Part shown: one piece after another, positions 28,284-36,440 of the stretch
Layout of the letters: every line of letters begins with the position of its first letter
How positions within the stretch are numbered: position 1 is the first letter of the stretch
Source: Paludibacter sp. 47-17
GTDB taxonomy: Bacteria > Bacteroidota > Bacteroidia > Bacteroidales > Paludibacteraceae
Assembly: GCA_001898935.1 (NCBI GenBank)
Contig: MKVT01000009.1
Span: 124,001 to 188,000, forward strand
Reading direction: 5' to 3'
Length of the DNA stretch: 64,000 nucleotides
Notes under the pieces: model-generated
What the model saw: the letters and a program-made list of their open reading frames with translations, nothing else
What the model was told of the DNA's origin: nothing
Database searches by the model: none
Program-made: the position numbers and the translations under genes

Positions 28284-29111
28284 ATGAGGCAGAACAATAT
28301 CATTAAAATCGATATCGACCAGGTCGTAAAAGAACGCGCTAAAAATAAAAAAGTACCGCGCTTTCTGATCAATTACCTGAAGAAAATAGCCCACCAGGAG
28401 GAAATCAACAAGTTCCTGGAAGAAAACAGCAATCTGAAAAACCTGGATTTTATCGACGCAGGCCTGCAGTTCATGGGCATCGAAACCGAGGTAAAAGGCC
28501 GCGAAAACCTTCCCCCGAAAGACGGCCGGTATATCTTTGCCAGCAACCACCCCCTGGGCGGACTCGACGGCATGGCCACCGGCATGCTCATCGGCAAGGA
28601 GTACGACGGCAAGGTTCGTTTTTTCTCCAACGACCTGCTCACCAATCTCGAACCTTTGAGGGAAATGTTTATTCCGGTCAACAAGCTGGGTTCACAGTCG
28701 CGCCAGCATGCTAAAATGATGGACGACCTCTACAATTCGGACAACCACCTGGTAACGTATCCCGCCGGCATGTGCTCGCGAAAAATCAACGGAAAAATCG
28801 TGGATCCCGAATGGAAAAAGAATTTCATAGCGAAGGCGGTCCAATACCAACGCGATGTGGTGCCCATTTATTTCGAGGGGCGCAACTCCAACTTCTTTTA
28901 CAACCTGGCCCGGCTCCGCAAATTCCTGGGCATTAAGTTCAACATCGAAATGATGTACCTGGCCGACGAGATGTTCAAACAACGGGGAAACAAATTCACC
29001 CTCACCATCGGAAAACCGATTCCCTGGCAAACTTTCGATAAAAGCAAAACCCAGACCGAATGGGCAGCCTGGGTGAAAGAAGCGGTATACAAACTGAAAA
29101 ACAGCCGGTAA
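28284..29111 (+). CDS. PlsC-like lipid acyltransferase
   Basis: This 275-residue protein has a glycerolipid acyltransferase core: NHPLGGLDG (a longer-spaced version of the HxxxxD motif), FIPVNKLG, and YPAGMCSRK, which takes the place of the usual FPEGTRS. It probably transfers an acyl chain to a glycerol phosphate, lyso-lipid or aminolipid at the inner membrane. The widened motif is typical of a Bacteroidota and proteobacterial subgroup whose members can act in aminolipid synthesis, so the acceptor is open. The start at 28284 is set by the promoter. Confidence 0.8.
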   Translation: MRQNNIIKIDIDQVVKERAKNKKVPRFLINYLKKIAHQEEINKFLEENSNLKNLDFIDAGLQFMGIETEVKGRENLPPKDGRYIFASNHPLGGLDGMATGMLIGKEYDGKVRFFSNDLLTNLEPLREMFIPVNKLGSQSRQHAKMMDDLYNSDNHLVTYPAGMCSRKINGKIVDPEWKKNFIAKAVQYQRDVVPIYFEGRNSNFFYNLARLRKFLGIKFNIEMMYLADEMFKQRGNKFTLTIGKPIPWQTFDKSKTQTEWAAWVKEAVYKLKNSR

Positions 29112-29116
29112 ATCCC

Positions 29117-29638
29117 TTACAAATCGAGCAATCCTTCGGGCAAATTCACCCGTATGATCCGGAGTTCGTGATCGATGTGTACGATATACTCGTCGCTCAC
29201 AGGAATCAACAATTCGTCGTCGTCGCTCACAGGAACCACGAACAGGGCATTTTCGGTCGTCTGATCGACTTCCGAAATAAGGCCCAGCACACCTTCGTGC
29301 TCATCCACCAGCTGAAAGCCCTCGAAATAGCCGGCCTCCACCTCCCGATCGTCCATTTCGGACAAATAATGCGATGCGATATAAATGGTAAGGCCCGAAA
29401 AACCGCGCGCTTTCTCGTCGGAGGTCACTCCCTTCAGCTGAATCAGCGCGGTCGACGACGATCGCATCCGGTAATTTTCGACGCGGAAGGGAACAAAAAT
29501 CCCGTCGATTTCGACAATAAAAAACGGGACTTCTTCGCGCTCGAAAATGTCGGAAGTAAATTCGAACACCATTTCACCGTGAATACCATGAGGTTTAAGT
29601 ACCTGCCCGATAGGAATCAGTTCGTCTTTGAGTATCAT
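29117..29638 (-). CDS. rimM: Ribosome maturation factor RimM
   Basis: RimM assists 16S rRNA processing and 30S head assembly. The protein of 173 residues has the N-terminal beta-barrel (IPIGQVLKPHGIHGEMVFEF, residues 7-26) and the C-terminal PRC barrel (YFEGFQLVDEHEGVLGLI). The ATG at 29638 matches the family start; an upstream extension overlaps the glutathione peroxidase gene and has no support. It may be cotranscribed with the upstream peroxidase (13-base gap). Confidence 0.94.
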   Translation of the reverse strand: MILKDELIPIGQVLKPHGIHGEMVFEFTSDIFEREEVPFFIVEIDGIFVPFRVENYRMRSSSTALIQLKGVTSDEKARGFSGLTIYIASHYLSEMDDREVEAGYFEGFQLVDEHEGVLGLISEVDQTTENALFVVPVSDDDELLIPVSDEYIVHIDHELRIIRVNLPEGLLDL

Positions 29639-29651
29639 TGAAAACCTTTGT

Positions 29652-30188
29652 TTACAGCAGTTTTTCGATCGAGGCAGCCGTATCTTCGGGCTTTGTACGC
29701 GGATTGAAACGCTCCACCGGCTTCCCATCGCGGCCAATCAGGAATTTGGCAAAATTCCACTCGATATCGGATTTACTGCCGGTGCCCGGAAGTTTTTTAC
29801 GCAAAAACTGATACAGCGGATGGGCGCCATCGCCGTTGACCTCAATTTTTGAAAACAGAGGGAAAGTAACTCCATAATTGACGGTGCAAAACTCCAGAAT
29901 TTCGGCTTCGGTGCCCGGCTCCTGACCCATAAACTGATTGCAGGGGAAACCCAGAATCACGAATCCCTTCTCCTGATAAGCTTTATACAATGCCTCCAGC
30001 CCTTCGTACTGCTTGGTGAGACCACATTTACTGGCCACATTCACAATCATCACCACCTTACCCTTGTATTCACTCAACGACACAGGATTTCCATCGATAT
30101 CGTTCATCGTAAAATCGTAGATAGTTTGAGCCGACAAGGGCAACAAGCCTGAAACCGCCACTGCAATAAGCACCAAAAACTTCCTCAT
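29652..30188 (-). CDS. Exported glutathione-peroxidase-family protein
   Basis: This 178-residue thiol peroxidase has an N-terminal signal peptide (residues 1-21, ending LPLSAQ), the peroxidatic cysteine in NVASKCGLTKQY (Cys55), GFPCNQF and WNFAKFLI, which supply the Gln, Trp and Asn of the active site. Cysteine replaces selenocysteine. Bacterial members usually take electrons from thioredoxin rather than glutathione. It would act in the periplasm on hydrogen peroxide or lipid peroxides. A promoter lies at 30245-30252. Confidence 0.93.
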   Translation of the reverse strand: MRKFLVLIAVAVSGLLPLSAQTIYDFTMNDIDGNPVSLSEYKGKVVMIVNVASKCGLTKQYEGLEALYKAYQEKGFVILGFPCNQFMGQEPGTEAEILEFCTVNYGVTFPLFSKIEVNGDGAHPLYQFLRKKLPGTGSKSDIEWNFAKFLIGRDGKPVERFNPRTKPEDTAASIEKLL

Positions 30189-30244
30189 ACCTCAGTTCTG
30201 TTTTGAAATTTAGATTGACAATAAATTAGTTGAAATCTAAACCG

Positions 30245-30252
30245 CAAAGATA
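30245..30252 (-). promoter_or_regulatory. -7 promoter element of the peroxidase gene
   Basis: On the minus strand TATCTTTG matches TAnnTTTG, 56 bases upstream of the ATG at 30188. Confidence 0.5.
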
Positions 30253-30362
30253 CACTGTTTGTTCATATTATTGTACATTTAAAGCGATTTTTAAGCGAAA
30301 GAAGCGCCGCGATGCAACTATTGGAACGAACGAAACATCTCCCCCAAAAAAAAATTGAACCT

Positions 30363-31733
30363 ATGAAGACCCTCCTTTTTGTTGTTGTACTATTTTGCGG
30401 AACCTTACCGGGGCTTGCCCGGGAAAAACAAGTTGCTTTCGGACCGAACGGACAGGTCCGGGTCATCGACAAGGTACTCGCCGGGAAAATCGGCTATTTT
30501 GCTGAATACAGCGATTTTCAGCAGGCTATGCTCTTTCAGGTGAACGACAGCAGTTATGTGCTGGAAATACTCACGGGCACCCACAACGAATCGTACCGCA
30601 CCCGCAAGACACTAACAGCCTCCGAAACCAGGCTGATGCTGGAGGATATTTCGGCGCGATTGCACTTAAAATCCCCGAAATCGCTTTTAAATCAGGAAGG
30701 ACGAACGCAGTTTTTACTCATCAACAGCCTGGTTAGCTATAGTTATTACGGCATGGCAGCTTCGCTCATCCTGACCGAGGATATGAGTCCTGCCGTTTAT
30801 TTGCTGAGTGCCGGAACCGGCTTTATCGTCCCGATTCTATTCAGTCGCAACCTGAACATGTCGCTTCCCCAGTCGCTGCTCACCGGATATGGGCAAACAC
30901 GCGGAATTCTGCACGGGATGCTGCTGCCGTTGCTGGTAAGCAGGGATCCCGATTTCAGAGTCAGTTTAGCCATGGGGATGGCGGGAAGTTTTGCCGAAGC
31001 ATTTTTGGGATATCGATGGGCCCGGAAAAGCGGCATGAACGACGGACAGGCCTCCACCATAAGCGTATTCGGCGATTTCGGAATGGTACTGAGTACGAGT
31101 GCCGCCTTTTCGATGGGTTTATTTGAAAATATGAACGACTATATCCCGAATGCATTGGCAGCCACCACCCTGGCAGGCGCCGCCGGAGGATTACTGGTGG
31201 GAAATGCACTGTCGAAGAAAGATTATTACAGCCAGGGAGATGCGGGCATGACAGCCAACTTGTTTCTACTCGGCTCCTATTTACCCTTATCGCTGATGGC
31301 GTCGGTAAAGGTCGACAATCCACGCTGGTACACCGCCGCCGGTACGATCGGAGCGGTTGCCGGCATTTGGGGAGGCGACAAACTGGCGCAGAAATTCGAT
31401 TTCTCGAACCGGCAGTCGATGTTCGCCTCGCTGAGCATGATAGGTGGAGGATTTTTAGGAGCTGGGATCGGACACCTGATAGAACAAACCCGCAACACCG
31501 ACGAATACCGTGACTACGATCCTACTTTGATCGCCTTAATGTCGGCATTGGGAGCTGCAACCGGTCTCGGGCTATCGGTTATGAACTACACGAAAGACAT
31601 CAATAAAGAAAACAAGGATTTAAGTCTGAAGATCAACTTTAATCCGCTGGGATTCGTAAATGCACAGCTAAATTCAGGCGATCCGACGGGGAAAAACGCC
31701 ATCCCGGTGGTGATGGGCAGAATTACCTTTTGA
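30363..31733 (+). CDS. Exported protein of unknown function with small-residue-rich repeats
   Basis: A 456-residue protein with a signal peptide (residues 1 to about 20, ending LPGLAR). Residues 20-120 are a soluble domain. From about residue 130 onward there are Gly/Ala-rich hydrophobic segments separated by polar turns, for instance DGQASTISVFGDFGMV, GDAGMTANLFLLGSY, NRQSMFASLSMIGGG and DPTLIALMSALGAA, spaced by roughly 60-75 residues. They look like an internal repeat. The C terminus ends in beta-type sequence (VVMGRITF), as in outer-membrane proteins. I do not recognise the family. The ATG at 30363 is chosen because the signal peptide begins there. Confidence 0.7.
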   Translation: MKTLLFVVVLFCGTLPGLAREKQVAFGPNGQVRVIDKVLAGKIGYFAEYSDFQQAMLFQVNDSSYVLEILTGTHNESYRTRKTLTASETRLMLEDISARLHLKSPKSLLNQEGRTQFLLINSLVSYSYYGMAASLILTEDMSPAVYLLSAGTGFIVPILFSRNLNMSLPQSLLTGYGQTRGILHGMLLPLLVSRDPDFRVSLAMGMAGSFAEAFLGYRWARKSGMNDGQASTISVFGDFGMVLSTSAAFSMGLFENMNDYIPNALAATTLAGAAGGLLVGNALSKKDYYSQGDAGMTANLFLLGSYLPLSLMASVKVDNPRWYTAAGTIGAVAGIWGGDKLAQKFDFSNRQSMFASLSMIGGGFLGAGIGHLIEQTRNTDEYRDYDPTLIALMSALGAATGLGLSVMNYTKDINKENKDLSLKINFNPLGFVNAQLNSGDPTGKNAIPVVMGRITF

Positions 31734-31764
31734 TCCGGAAAACATCCTCCCTTTGCGTTCGGAG

Positions 31765-31977
31765 TCAACAATGAGAGTGACGTTCGATCCGCTCCAAACG
31801 TTCATAAGTCTGATGGAGCGAAGCGAGGTAGTTTTCCGGAACAAGAATTTGTTCGAGCAGGTAACGCGTGGCAGGTTTCAACGCCAAATTCAGGCCGAAA
31901 CCCGAATACCTGACCAACCACAGCAGGATTACTATCACGGTTAGCAGCCCTCCGGACAGCAAGAGGTAGTATCCCAA
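31765..31977 (-). CDS. Small membrane protein, C-terminal half of a split zinc-ribbon protein
   Basis: A 70-residue frame starting at TTG 31977, with one membrane helix (residues 4-22) and a charged tail with a Leu/Glu heptad (YLASLHQTYERLERIERH). The tail aligns by eye with the end of the 261-residue protein at 39418-40203 (VRY, then Y-x3-L-x-Q-x3-LE+LE). The frame stays open upstream into the preceding small ORF. The two may therefore be one gene broken by a frameshift, or two coupled genes. Confidence 0.45.
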   Translation of the reverse strand: MGYYLLLSGGLLTVIVILLWLVRYSGFGLNLALKPATRYLLEQILVPENYLASLHQTYERLERIERHSHC

Positions 31978-31984
31978 GGCAGAT

Positions 31985-32182
31985 TCAGCAGTGTATCTGC
32001 CAATTCGGATTCGCCAACTGCATGTTAAGAATGGCCAGCAATTCTTCCGATCGAGCAGCGCAGTAAGTCAGCGGATGTTCTTTGCTCGTGCAACTGTCGA
32101 ACCAGCTGTCGTAACAAAGTTCACAAAGCAATTCTCCTTCAGCTAACCGGCCCAGGCAACTAACACATTGATTTTCTTTCAT
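31985..32182 (-). CDS. Small zinc-ribbon protein, N-terminal half of a split protein
   Basis: A 65-residue protein beginning with a four-cysteine zinc ribbon (CVSC at residues 6-9, CELC near 20-23). The same pattern opens the 261-residue protein at 39418-40203 (CLVC...CLNC...W). It ends 7 bases before the small membrane ORF, in another frame. The middle 150 residues of the long relative are missing. It is divergent from a small XRE regulator and shares an intergenic region with two palindromes. Confidence 0.5.
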   Translation of the reverse strand: MKENQCVSCLGRLAEGELLCELCYDSWFDSCTSKEHPLTYCAARSEELLAILNMQLANPNWQIHC

Positions 32183-32234
32183 ATAAGATTTAATATTTTA
32201 GCAAAACTCTGAAAATGTAAAAACAACCCAGATA

Positions 32235-32252
32235 GTAATCATATATGATTAC
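32235..32252. promoter_or_regulatory. Palindromic operator 1
   Basis: GTAATCATATATGATTAC is a perfect 18-bp palindrome. It would cover the -33 region of a near-consensus promoter for the XRE gene (TAGATTTT at 32269-32276). Confidence 0.65.
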
Positions 32253-32281
32253 CGACGAAACAAAGATATAGATTTTATTTA

Positions 32282-32297
32282 TAATCATTGATGATTA
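32282..32297. promoter_or_regulatory. Palindromic operator 2
   Basis: TAATCATTGATGATTA repeats the half-sites of operator 1 and differs only in the centre. It lies 46 bp away centre to centre, at the predicted transcription start of the XRE gene and 13 bases before its ATG. Confidence 0.65.
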
Positions 32298-32310
32298 CAA
32301 ATACTAATAT

Positions 32311-32544
32311 ATGTTAACAAGCGGGGATCTGTATAAACTTTTGGGCGACAATATCAGGGCAAGGCGCGCAGCCAAACTTATGACACAGCAAACATTGGCA
32401 GACTTATGCAATATGGAGAAGTCAAACATTTCGAGAATCGAGCGGGGCCAGACAAATATCACGATCAAAAACCTGTATCAGATTGCCTGTGGTCTGGAAA
32501 CTACGATGTGCGATTTACTCACCATACCCAATAAAAAAGATTGA
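32311..32544 (+). CDS. Small XRE-family transcriptional regulator
   Basis: This 77-residue protein is essentially a single helix-turn-helix domain: RARRAAKLMTQQTLADLC (helices 1-2), MEKSNISRIERGQTNITIKNLYQIACGLE (recognition helix and dimer contact). No other domain is present. Two near-identical palindromes in its promoter region suggest autorepression and control of the divergent zinc-ribbon ORFs. Its stop codon overlaps the stem of the gdhA terminator. Confidence 0.9.
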   Translation: MLTSGDLYKLLGDNIRARRAAKLMTQQTLADLCNMEKSNISRIERGQTNITIKNLYQIACGLETTMCDLLTIPNKKD

Positions 32545-32564
32545 CCCCCGAAAGGATCAATCTT
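32533..32564 (-). terminator. Intrinsic terminator of gdhA
   Basis: An 11-bp stem (32537-32547 with 32554-32564, one G-U on the minus strand) is followed on the minus strand by a T run. It lies about 80 bases after the gdhA stop and within the end of the convergent XRE gene. Confidence 0.75.
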
Positions 32565-32642
32565 GACAGTTATCGTTTTCAAATCGCATTTCATTGACAA
32601 AGCGATCCGAAAATGCATCGGAGGCGTACGAAATTCGGATTC

Positions 32643-33980
32643 CTACAACACTCCCTGTGCCACCATGGCTTTGGCTACCTTCATGAATCCGGCGATATTC
32701 GCACCTTTCACGTAGTTAACAAAGCCGTCGGCATCGGTACCGTATTTTACGCAAGCTTCGTGGATATTGAACATAATATCCTTCAGTTTGGCATCCACTT
32801 CTTCTTTCGACCAGCTCAATTTGATCGAATTCTGGGTCATTTCGAGTCCCGAAACCGACACGCCACCCGCGTTGGCAGCTTTACCCGGGGCATACAGGAT
32901 TTTGTTGTTCAGGAACACTTCCACCGCTTCGGGTGTCGAAGGCATATTGGCGCCTTCCGAAACCGCAAAACAGCCGTTCTTCACGAGCAGCTCGGCATCG
33001 TCGCCGTTGAGTTCGTTCTGGGTTGCCGAAGGCAGGGCAATCGTACAAGCCTCGGCCCAGGGGCGACCACCTTCCACGTACTTGCAATTGTACTTATCGG
33101 CATATTCCTTGATGCGACCACGGTACACATTCTTCAGCTCGAACACATAGTCGAGTTTCTCTTTCGTGATACCTTCGGGATCGTAGATATAGCCGTTCGA
33201 ATCCGACAGTGTAATAACCTTACCTCCCAGTTCGAGCACCTTTTCGGCCGTATAGGTAGCCACATTTCCCGATCCGGAGATCGCCACCACCTGACCTTTC
33301 AGATCCTCGATACCTTTGCGTTTGAGCATATTCATCAGGAAGTAGATATTACCATAACCGGTAGCTTCGGGACGGATCAGCGAACCTCCGAATTCGAGCC
33401 CCTTACCGGTGAAGGTACCCGAGTTTTCGCGCGCCAGTTTGCGATACATACCATACATATACGCCACCTCGCGGCCACCTACCCCGATATCGCCTGCCGG
33501 CACATCGGTTTCGGGACCGATATGGCGCCAGAGTTCGAGCATAAAGGCCTGGCAGAAACGCATGATTTCGGCATTCGACTTTCCTTTGGGATTGAAATCC
33601 GAACCCCCTTTTCCACCACCCATCGGCAGGGTAGTAAGCGCATTTTTAAACGTCTGCTCAAAAGCCAGAAACTTCAGGATAGAAGGACTTACCGAAGCAT
33701 GGAAACGCATTCCACCTTTGTAAGGACCAATAGCATTGCAATGCTGAACACGGTAACCCATGTTGGTCTGCACATTGCCCCGGTCGTCGACCCAGGTAAT
33801 ACGGAACGAAAAAATACGATCGGGAATACAAAGACGTTCAATAAGATTTTGCTTTTCGAACTCGGGATGTGCATTGTACACTTCTTCAATGGAATGCAAC
33901 ACTTCTTCTACAGCCTGATGATATTCGGGCTCATTGGGAAAACGCCTCTTCAGCATGTCGAGGACTTGTTCGGTTTTCAT
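32643..33980 (-). CDS. gdhA: NADP-specific glutamate dehydrogenase
   Basis: GdhA interconverts 2-oxoglutarate plus ammonia and glutamate and is the main ammonium-assimilating enzyme in many Bacteroidales. The 445-residue length is that of the hexameric small form. Visible motifs are PYKGGMRFH and LPMGGGKGGSDFNPKGKS (catalytic lysines), GPETDVPAGDIGVGGREV, and the Rossmann GSGNVATYTAEK. It is monocistronic, with a promoter at 34021-34028 and a terminator at 32533-32564. Confidence 0.97.
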   Translation of the reverse strand: MKTEQVLDMLKRRFPNEPEYHQAVEEVLHSIEEVYNAHPEFEKQNLIERLCIPDRIFSFRITWVDDRGNVQTNMGYRVQHCNAIGPYKGGMRFHASVSPSILKFLAFEQTFKNALTTLPMGGGKGGSDFNPKGKSNAEIMRFCQAFMLELWRHIGPETDVPAGDIGVGGREVAYMYGMYRKLARENSGTFTGKGLEFGGSLIRPEATGYGNIYFLMNMLKRKGIEDLKGQVVAISGSGNVATYTAEKVLELGGKVITLSDSNGYIYDPEGITKEKLDYVFELKNVYRGRIKEYADKYNCKYVEGGRPWAEACTIALPSATQNELNGDDAELLVKNGCFAVSEGANMPSTPEAVEVFLNNKILYAPGKAANAGGVSVSGLEMTQNSIKLSWSKEEVDAKLKDIMFNIHEACVKYGTDADGFVNYVKGANIAGFMKVAKAMVAQGVL

Positions 33981-34020
33981 AAACTTCGATGTGTTAATTA
34001 GTGAGTTATTGTTTCGGCAG

Positions 34021-34028
34021 CAAAATTA
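34021..34028 (-). promoter_or_regulatory. -7 promoter element of gdhA
   Basis: On the minus strand TAATTTTG matches TAnnTTTG, with TTTC 18 bases upstream as a weak -33 element. The leader is about 35 bases. Confidence 0.6.
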
Positions 34029-34163
34029 TAAAAAATCTCGTAAATTGAAAGTAAATATCAAATAAAAATGCGATTTTATCATAAAAATTGGTATATTTAT
34101 AAACAATCATTATCCTTCTGCGATAAATACGGAAAAAAAGTGCTAATGTATCGGATAATTTAG

Positions 34164-34171
34164 TACTTTTG
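34164..34171 (+). promoter_or_regulatory. -7 promoter element of the iorA operon
   Basis: TACTTTTG matches TAnnTTTG, 72 bases before the iorA ATG. The leader contains a small hairpin around 34188-34213 without a T run and no leader peptide. Confidence 0.6.
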
Positions 34172-34243
34172 CACTAAGGCTGAAAATCCGGAACATAAGC
34201 AATGCTTCCGGCCCATCGGTACTATTGAAAAAACACACAGAAA

Positions 34244-35851
34244 ATGACTGATAGAGAACTATTGCTGGGCGCAGAGGTAATAGCACGCGCCGCACTCGAC
34301 GACGGCCTCTCGGGAGTATACGCCTACCCGGGAACCCCATCGACCGAAATCACCGAATACATACAGCAATCGGACGAAGCACGATCGGGAAGGGTCCGCG
34401 CCGCCTGGTCGGCCAACGAGAAAACGGCCTACGAAGCGGCCCTCGGCATGTCGTATGCCGGAAAGCGAAGTATGGTATGCATGAAACATGTGGGGCTCAA
34501 CGTAGCAGCCGATGCGTTTATCAACTCGGCCGTTACCGGAGTTAAAGGAGGCCTGGTGGTGGTAGTGGCCGACGATCCTTCGATGCATTCGTCGCAAAAC
34601 GAGCAGGACACCCGTTATTACGCCCGCTTCGCCCAACTTCCGCTGCTCGAACCTTCCAATCAACAGGAAGCTTACGACTGCATGCGCTATGCATTTAATT
34701 TTTCCGAAACGACGGCATTGCCGGTGCTGGTGCGCATCACCACCCGCCTGTCGCATTCGCGCTCTACCATCGTGCGCCGCCCGTCGGCCACTCCCAACCC
34801 GCTACTCCCCGACACCGACCGCCGGAAGTGGATCTTACTCCCCGCCAATGCCCGCCGGCAGTACCAGCACCTGCTCGACATGCAGCCGCGGCTGACGGAG
34901 GCTTCCGAGCAATCGCCCTTTAATCGCATTACCGAAAGCGCCCGGCCGTCCGACACCGGCATTATCGCTTTCGGCCTCGCCTACAATTATGTGATGGAAA
35001 CGATCAGCCGGCACAAGCTCGATCTGCCCGTATTGAAATTGTCGCACTACCCCTTGCCCCCAACTATGGTAAGCGGGTTTGCCGCCCGCTTCCGGCGAAT
35101 CATCGTAGCCGAAGAAGGATATCCCATTTACGAAGAACTGTTCCGGGGCTTTTTTGGCGATAGCAGGTTCGCAGGCCGGCTCGACGGGACACTCCCCCGC
35201 ACCGGCGAACTTACGCCCGATGCCCTCGAAAAGGCCCTGGTACCGGAGTACCACAAAACGCTCCGCGAAGTGCCGCCGGTTGTAGCCCCCCGGCCCCCCG
35301 AATTATGCCAGGGCTGCGGACACCGCGATTTATACGACGCCCTGAACGAGGTAATGAGCACCTACGAACAACGCCATGTATTTGCCGATATCGGATGTTA
35401 TACCCTGGGCGCACTGCCTCCCTACAACGCCATCAATACCTGTGTCGACATGGGCGCATCGGTGACCATGGCCAAAGGAGCTGCCGACGCCGGACTTCAT
35501 CCGGCGGTGGCGGTAATAGGCGATTCCACGTTCACGCACTCGGGAATCACCGGCCTGCTCGATGCGGTGAACGACCGGTCGGCGGTCACCATTATTATTT
35601 CCGATAATTATACCACGGCCATGACCGGCGGACAGGATTCGGCAGCAACCCATCGCCTGGCCGATATCTGCCGGGGTATCGGGGTAGAGGCGGCACATAT
35701 CCGCACCCTGGTTCCGCTGAAAAAGCATCACGACGAAAACCTGAGTATTTTAAAAGAAGAGTTCGAATACCCGGGCGTTTCGGTCATCATCGCCTGCCGC
35801 GAATGCATCCAGACCGCCCGTCGCCGTAAATCGTCAGAACACAAAAAATGA
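34244..35851 (+). CDS. iorA: Indolepyruvate ferredoxin oxidoreductase, alpha subunit
   Basis: IorA carries the thiamine-diphosphate site of the complex that converts arylpyruvates plus CoA to aryl-acetyl-CoA, CO2 and reduced ferredoxin. The 535-residue protein has the N-terminal GVYAYPGTPSTEI domain, PPELCQGCGHRD (the CxGCxH of the TPP domain), and GDSTFTHSGITGLLDAV, the TPP/Mg segment. The C-terminal ferredoxin domain with two 4Fe-4S motifs, present in archaeal IorA, is absent; the chain ends in a short basic tail. Its stop overlaps iorB by 4 bases. It heads an operon with iorB, paaK, an ACT protein and an aminotransferase. Confidence 0.94.
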   Translation: MTDRELLLGAEVIARAALDDGLSGVYAYPGTPSTEITEYIQQSDEARSGRVRAAWSANEKTAYEAALGMSYAGKRSMVCMKHVGLNVAADAFINSAVTGVKGGLVVVVADDPSMHSSQNEQDTRYYARFAQLPLLEPSNQQEAYDCMRYAFNFSETTALPVLVRITTRLSHSRSTIVRRPSATPNPLLPDTDRRKWILLPANARRQYQHLLDMQPRLTEASEQSPFNRITESARPSDTGIIAFGLAYNYVMETISRHKLDLPVLKLSHYPLPPTMVSGFAARFRRIIVAEEGYPIYEELFRGFFGDSRFAGRLDGTLPRTGELTPDALEKALVPEYHKTLREVPPVVAPRPPELCQGCGHRDLYDALNEVMSTYEQRHVFADIGCYTLGALPPYNAINTCVDMGASVTMAKGAADAGLHPAVAVIGDSTFTHSGITGLLDAVNDRSAVTIIISDNYTTAMTGGQDSAATHRLADICRGIGVEAAHIRTLVPLKKHHDENLSILKEEFEYPGVSVIIACRECIQTARRRKSSEHKK

Positions 35852-36429
35852 AGAAAAACATCCTTATTGCAGGCGTTGGCGGACAAGGCATCCTCACCAT
35901 CGCATCCATCATCGATCATGCGGCCATGCAACAAGGCTTATACCTGAAGCAGGCCGAAGTGCACGGTATGAGCCAGCGGGGCGGGGCGGTGCAATCGCAC
36001 CTGCGGATTTCAGACACCGAGATTTTTTCCGACCTGATTCCACTGGGTGAAGCCGACCTGATTATTTCGCTCGAACCCATGGAGGCTTTACGTTACCTTC
36101 CCTATCTGTCGGACGAAGGAATGCTGATTACCGCCACCAGGCCTTTTGTCAATATCGATCCTTATCCCGACCTGGAGGCGCTGCTCGACGAAATCAAGCT
36201 CCGGTGCCGGCAACACTTGCTCGTAGAGGCCGACCGGCTGGCACTGGAGGCCGGCAACCCCAAAGCGGCGAATGTAGTAATGGCGGGAGCTGCCGCCCGG
36301 TATATCGGAATCGACCGGCAACAGCTGGGAGCCAGCCTGACAAGCCTGTTTGAAGCAAAAGGAAAAACCATCACCGAAAGCAATGCCCGGGCCTTTGCCA
36401 TGGGGATTGCGATCACAACCGATCACTAA
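35848..36429 (+). CDS. iorB: Indolepyruvate ferredoxin oxidoreductase, beta subunit
   Basis: This 193-residue gamma-type 2-oxoacid oxidoreductase subunit opens with [15 protein letters not shown] (residues 7-21) and has the [14 protein letters not shown] motif near 45-58. It pairs with IorA to form the CoA-transferring complex. Translational coupling to iorA through the ATGA overlap supports a fixed stoichiometry. Confidence 0.94.
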   Translation: MKKNILIAGVGGQGILTIASIIDHAAMQQGLYLKQAEVHGMSQRGGAVQSHLRISDTEIFSDLIPLGEADLIISLEPMEALRYLPYLSDEGMLITATRPFVNIDPYPDLEALLDEIKLRCRQHLLVEADRLALEAGNPKAANVVMAGAAARYIGIDRQQLGASLTSLFEAKGKTITESNARAFAMGIAITTDH

Positions 36430-36440
36430 TTACCCACCCT

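Noticed and set aside
32613-34001. A 462-codon open frame antisense to gdhA
   Set aside because: gdhA is unmistakable on the other strand; the antisense frame is rich in His/Arg/Phe typical of shadow frames.
34172-34243. An attenuator or leader peptide before iorA
   Set aside because: There is a short hairpin around 34188-34213, but no T run follows it and no aromatic-rich ORF is present.
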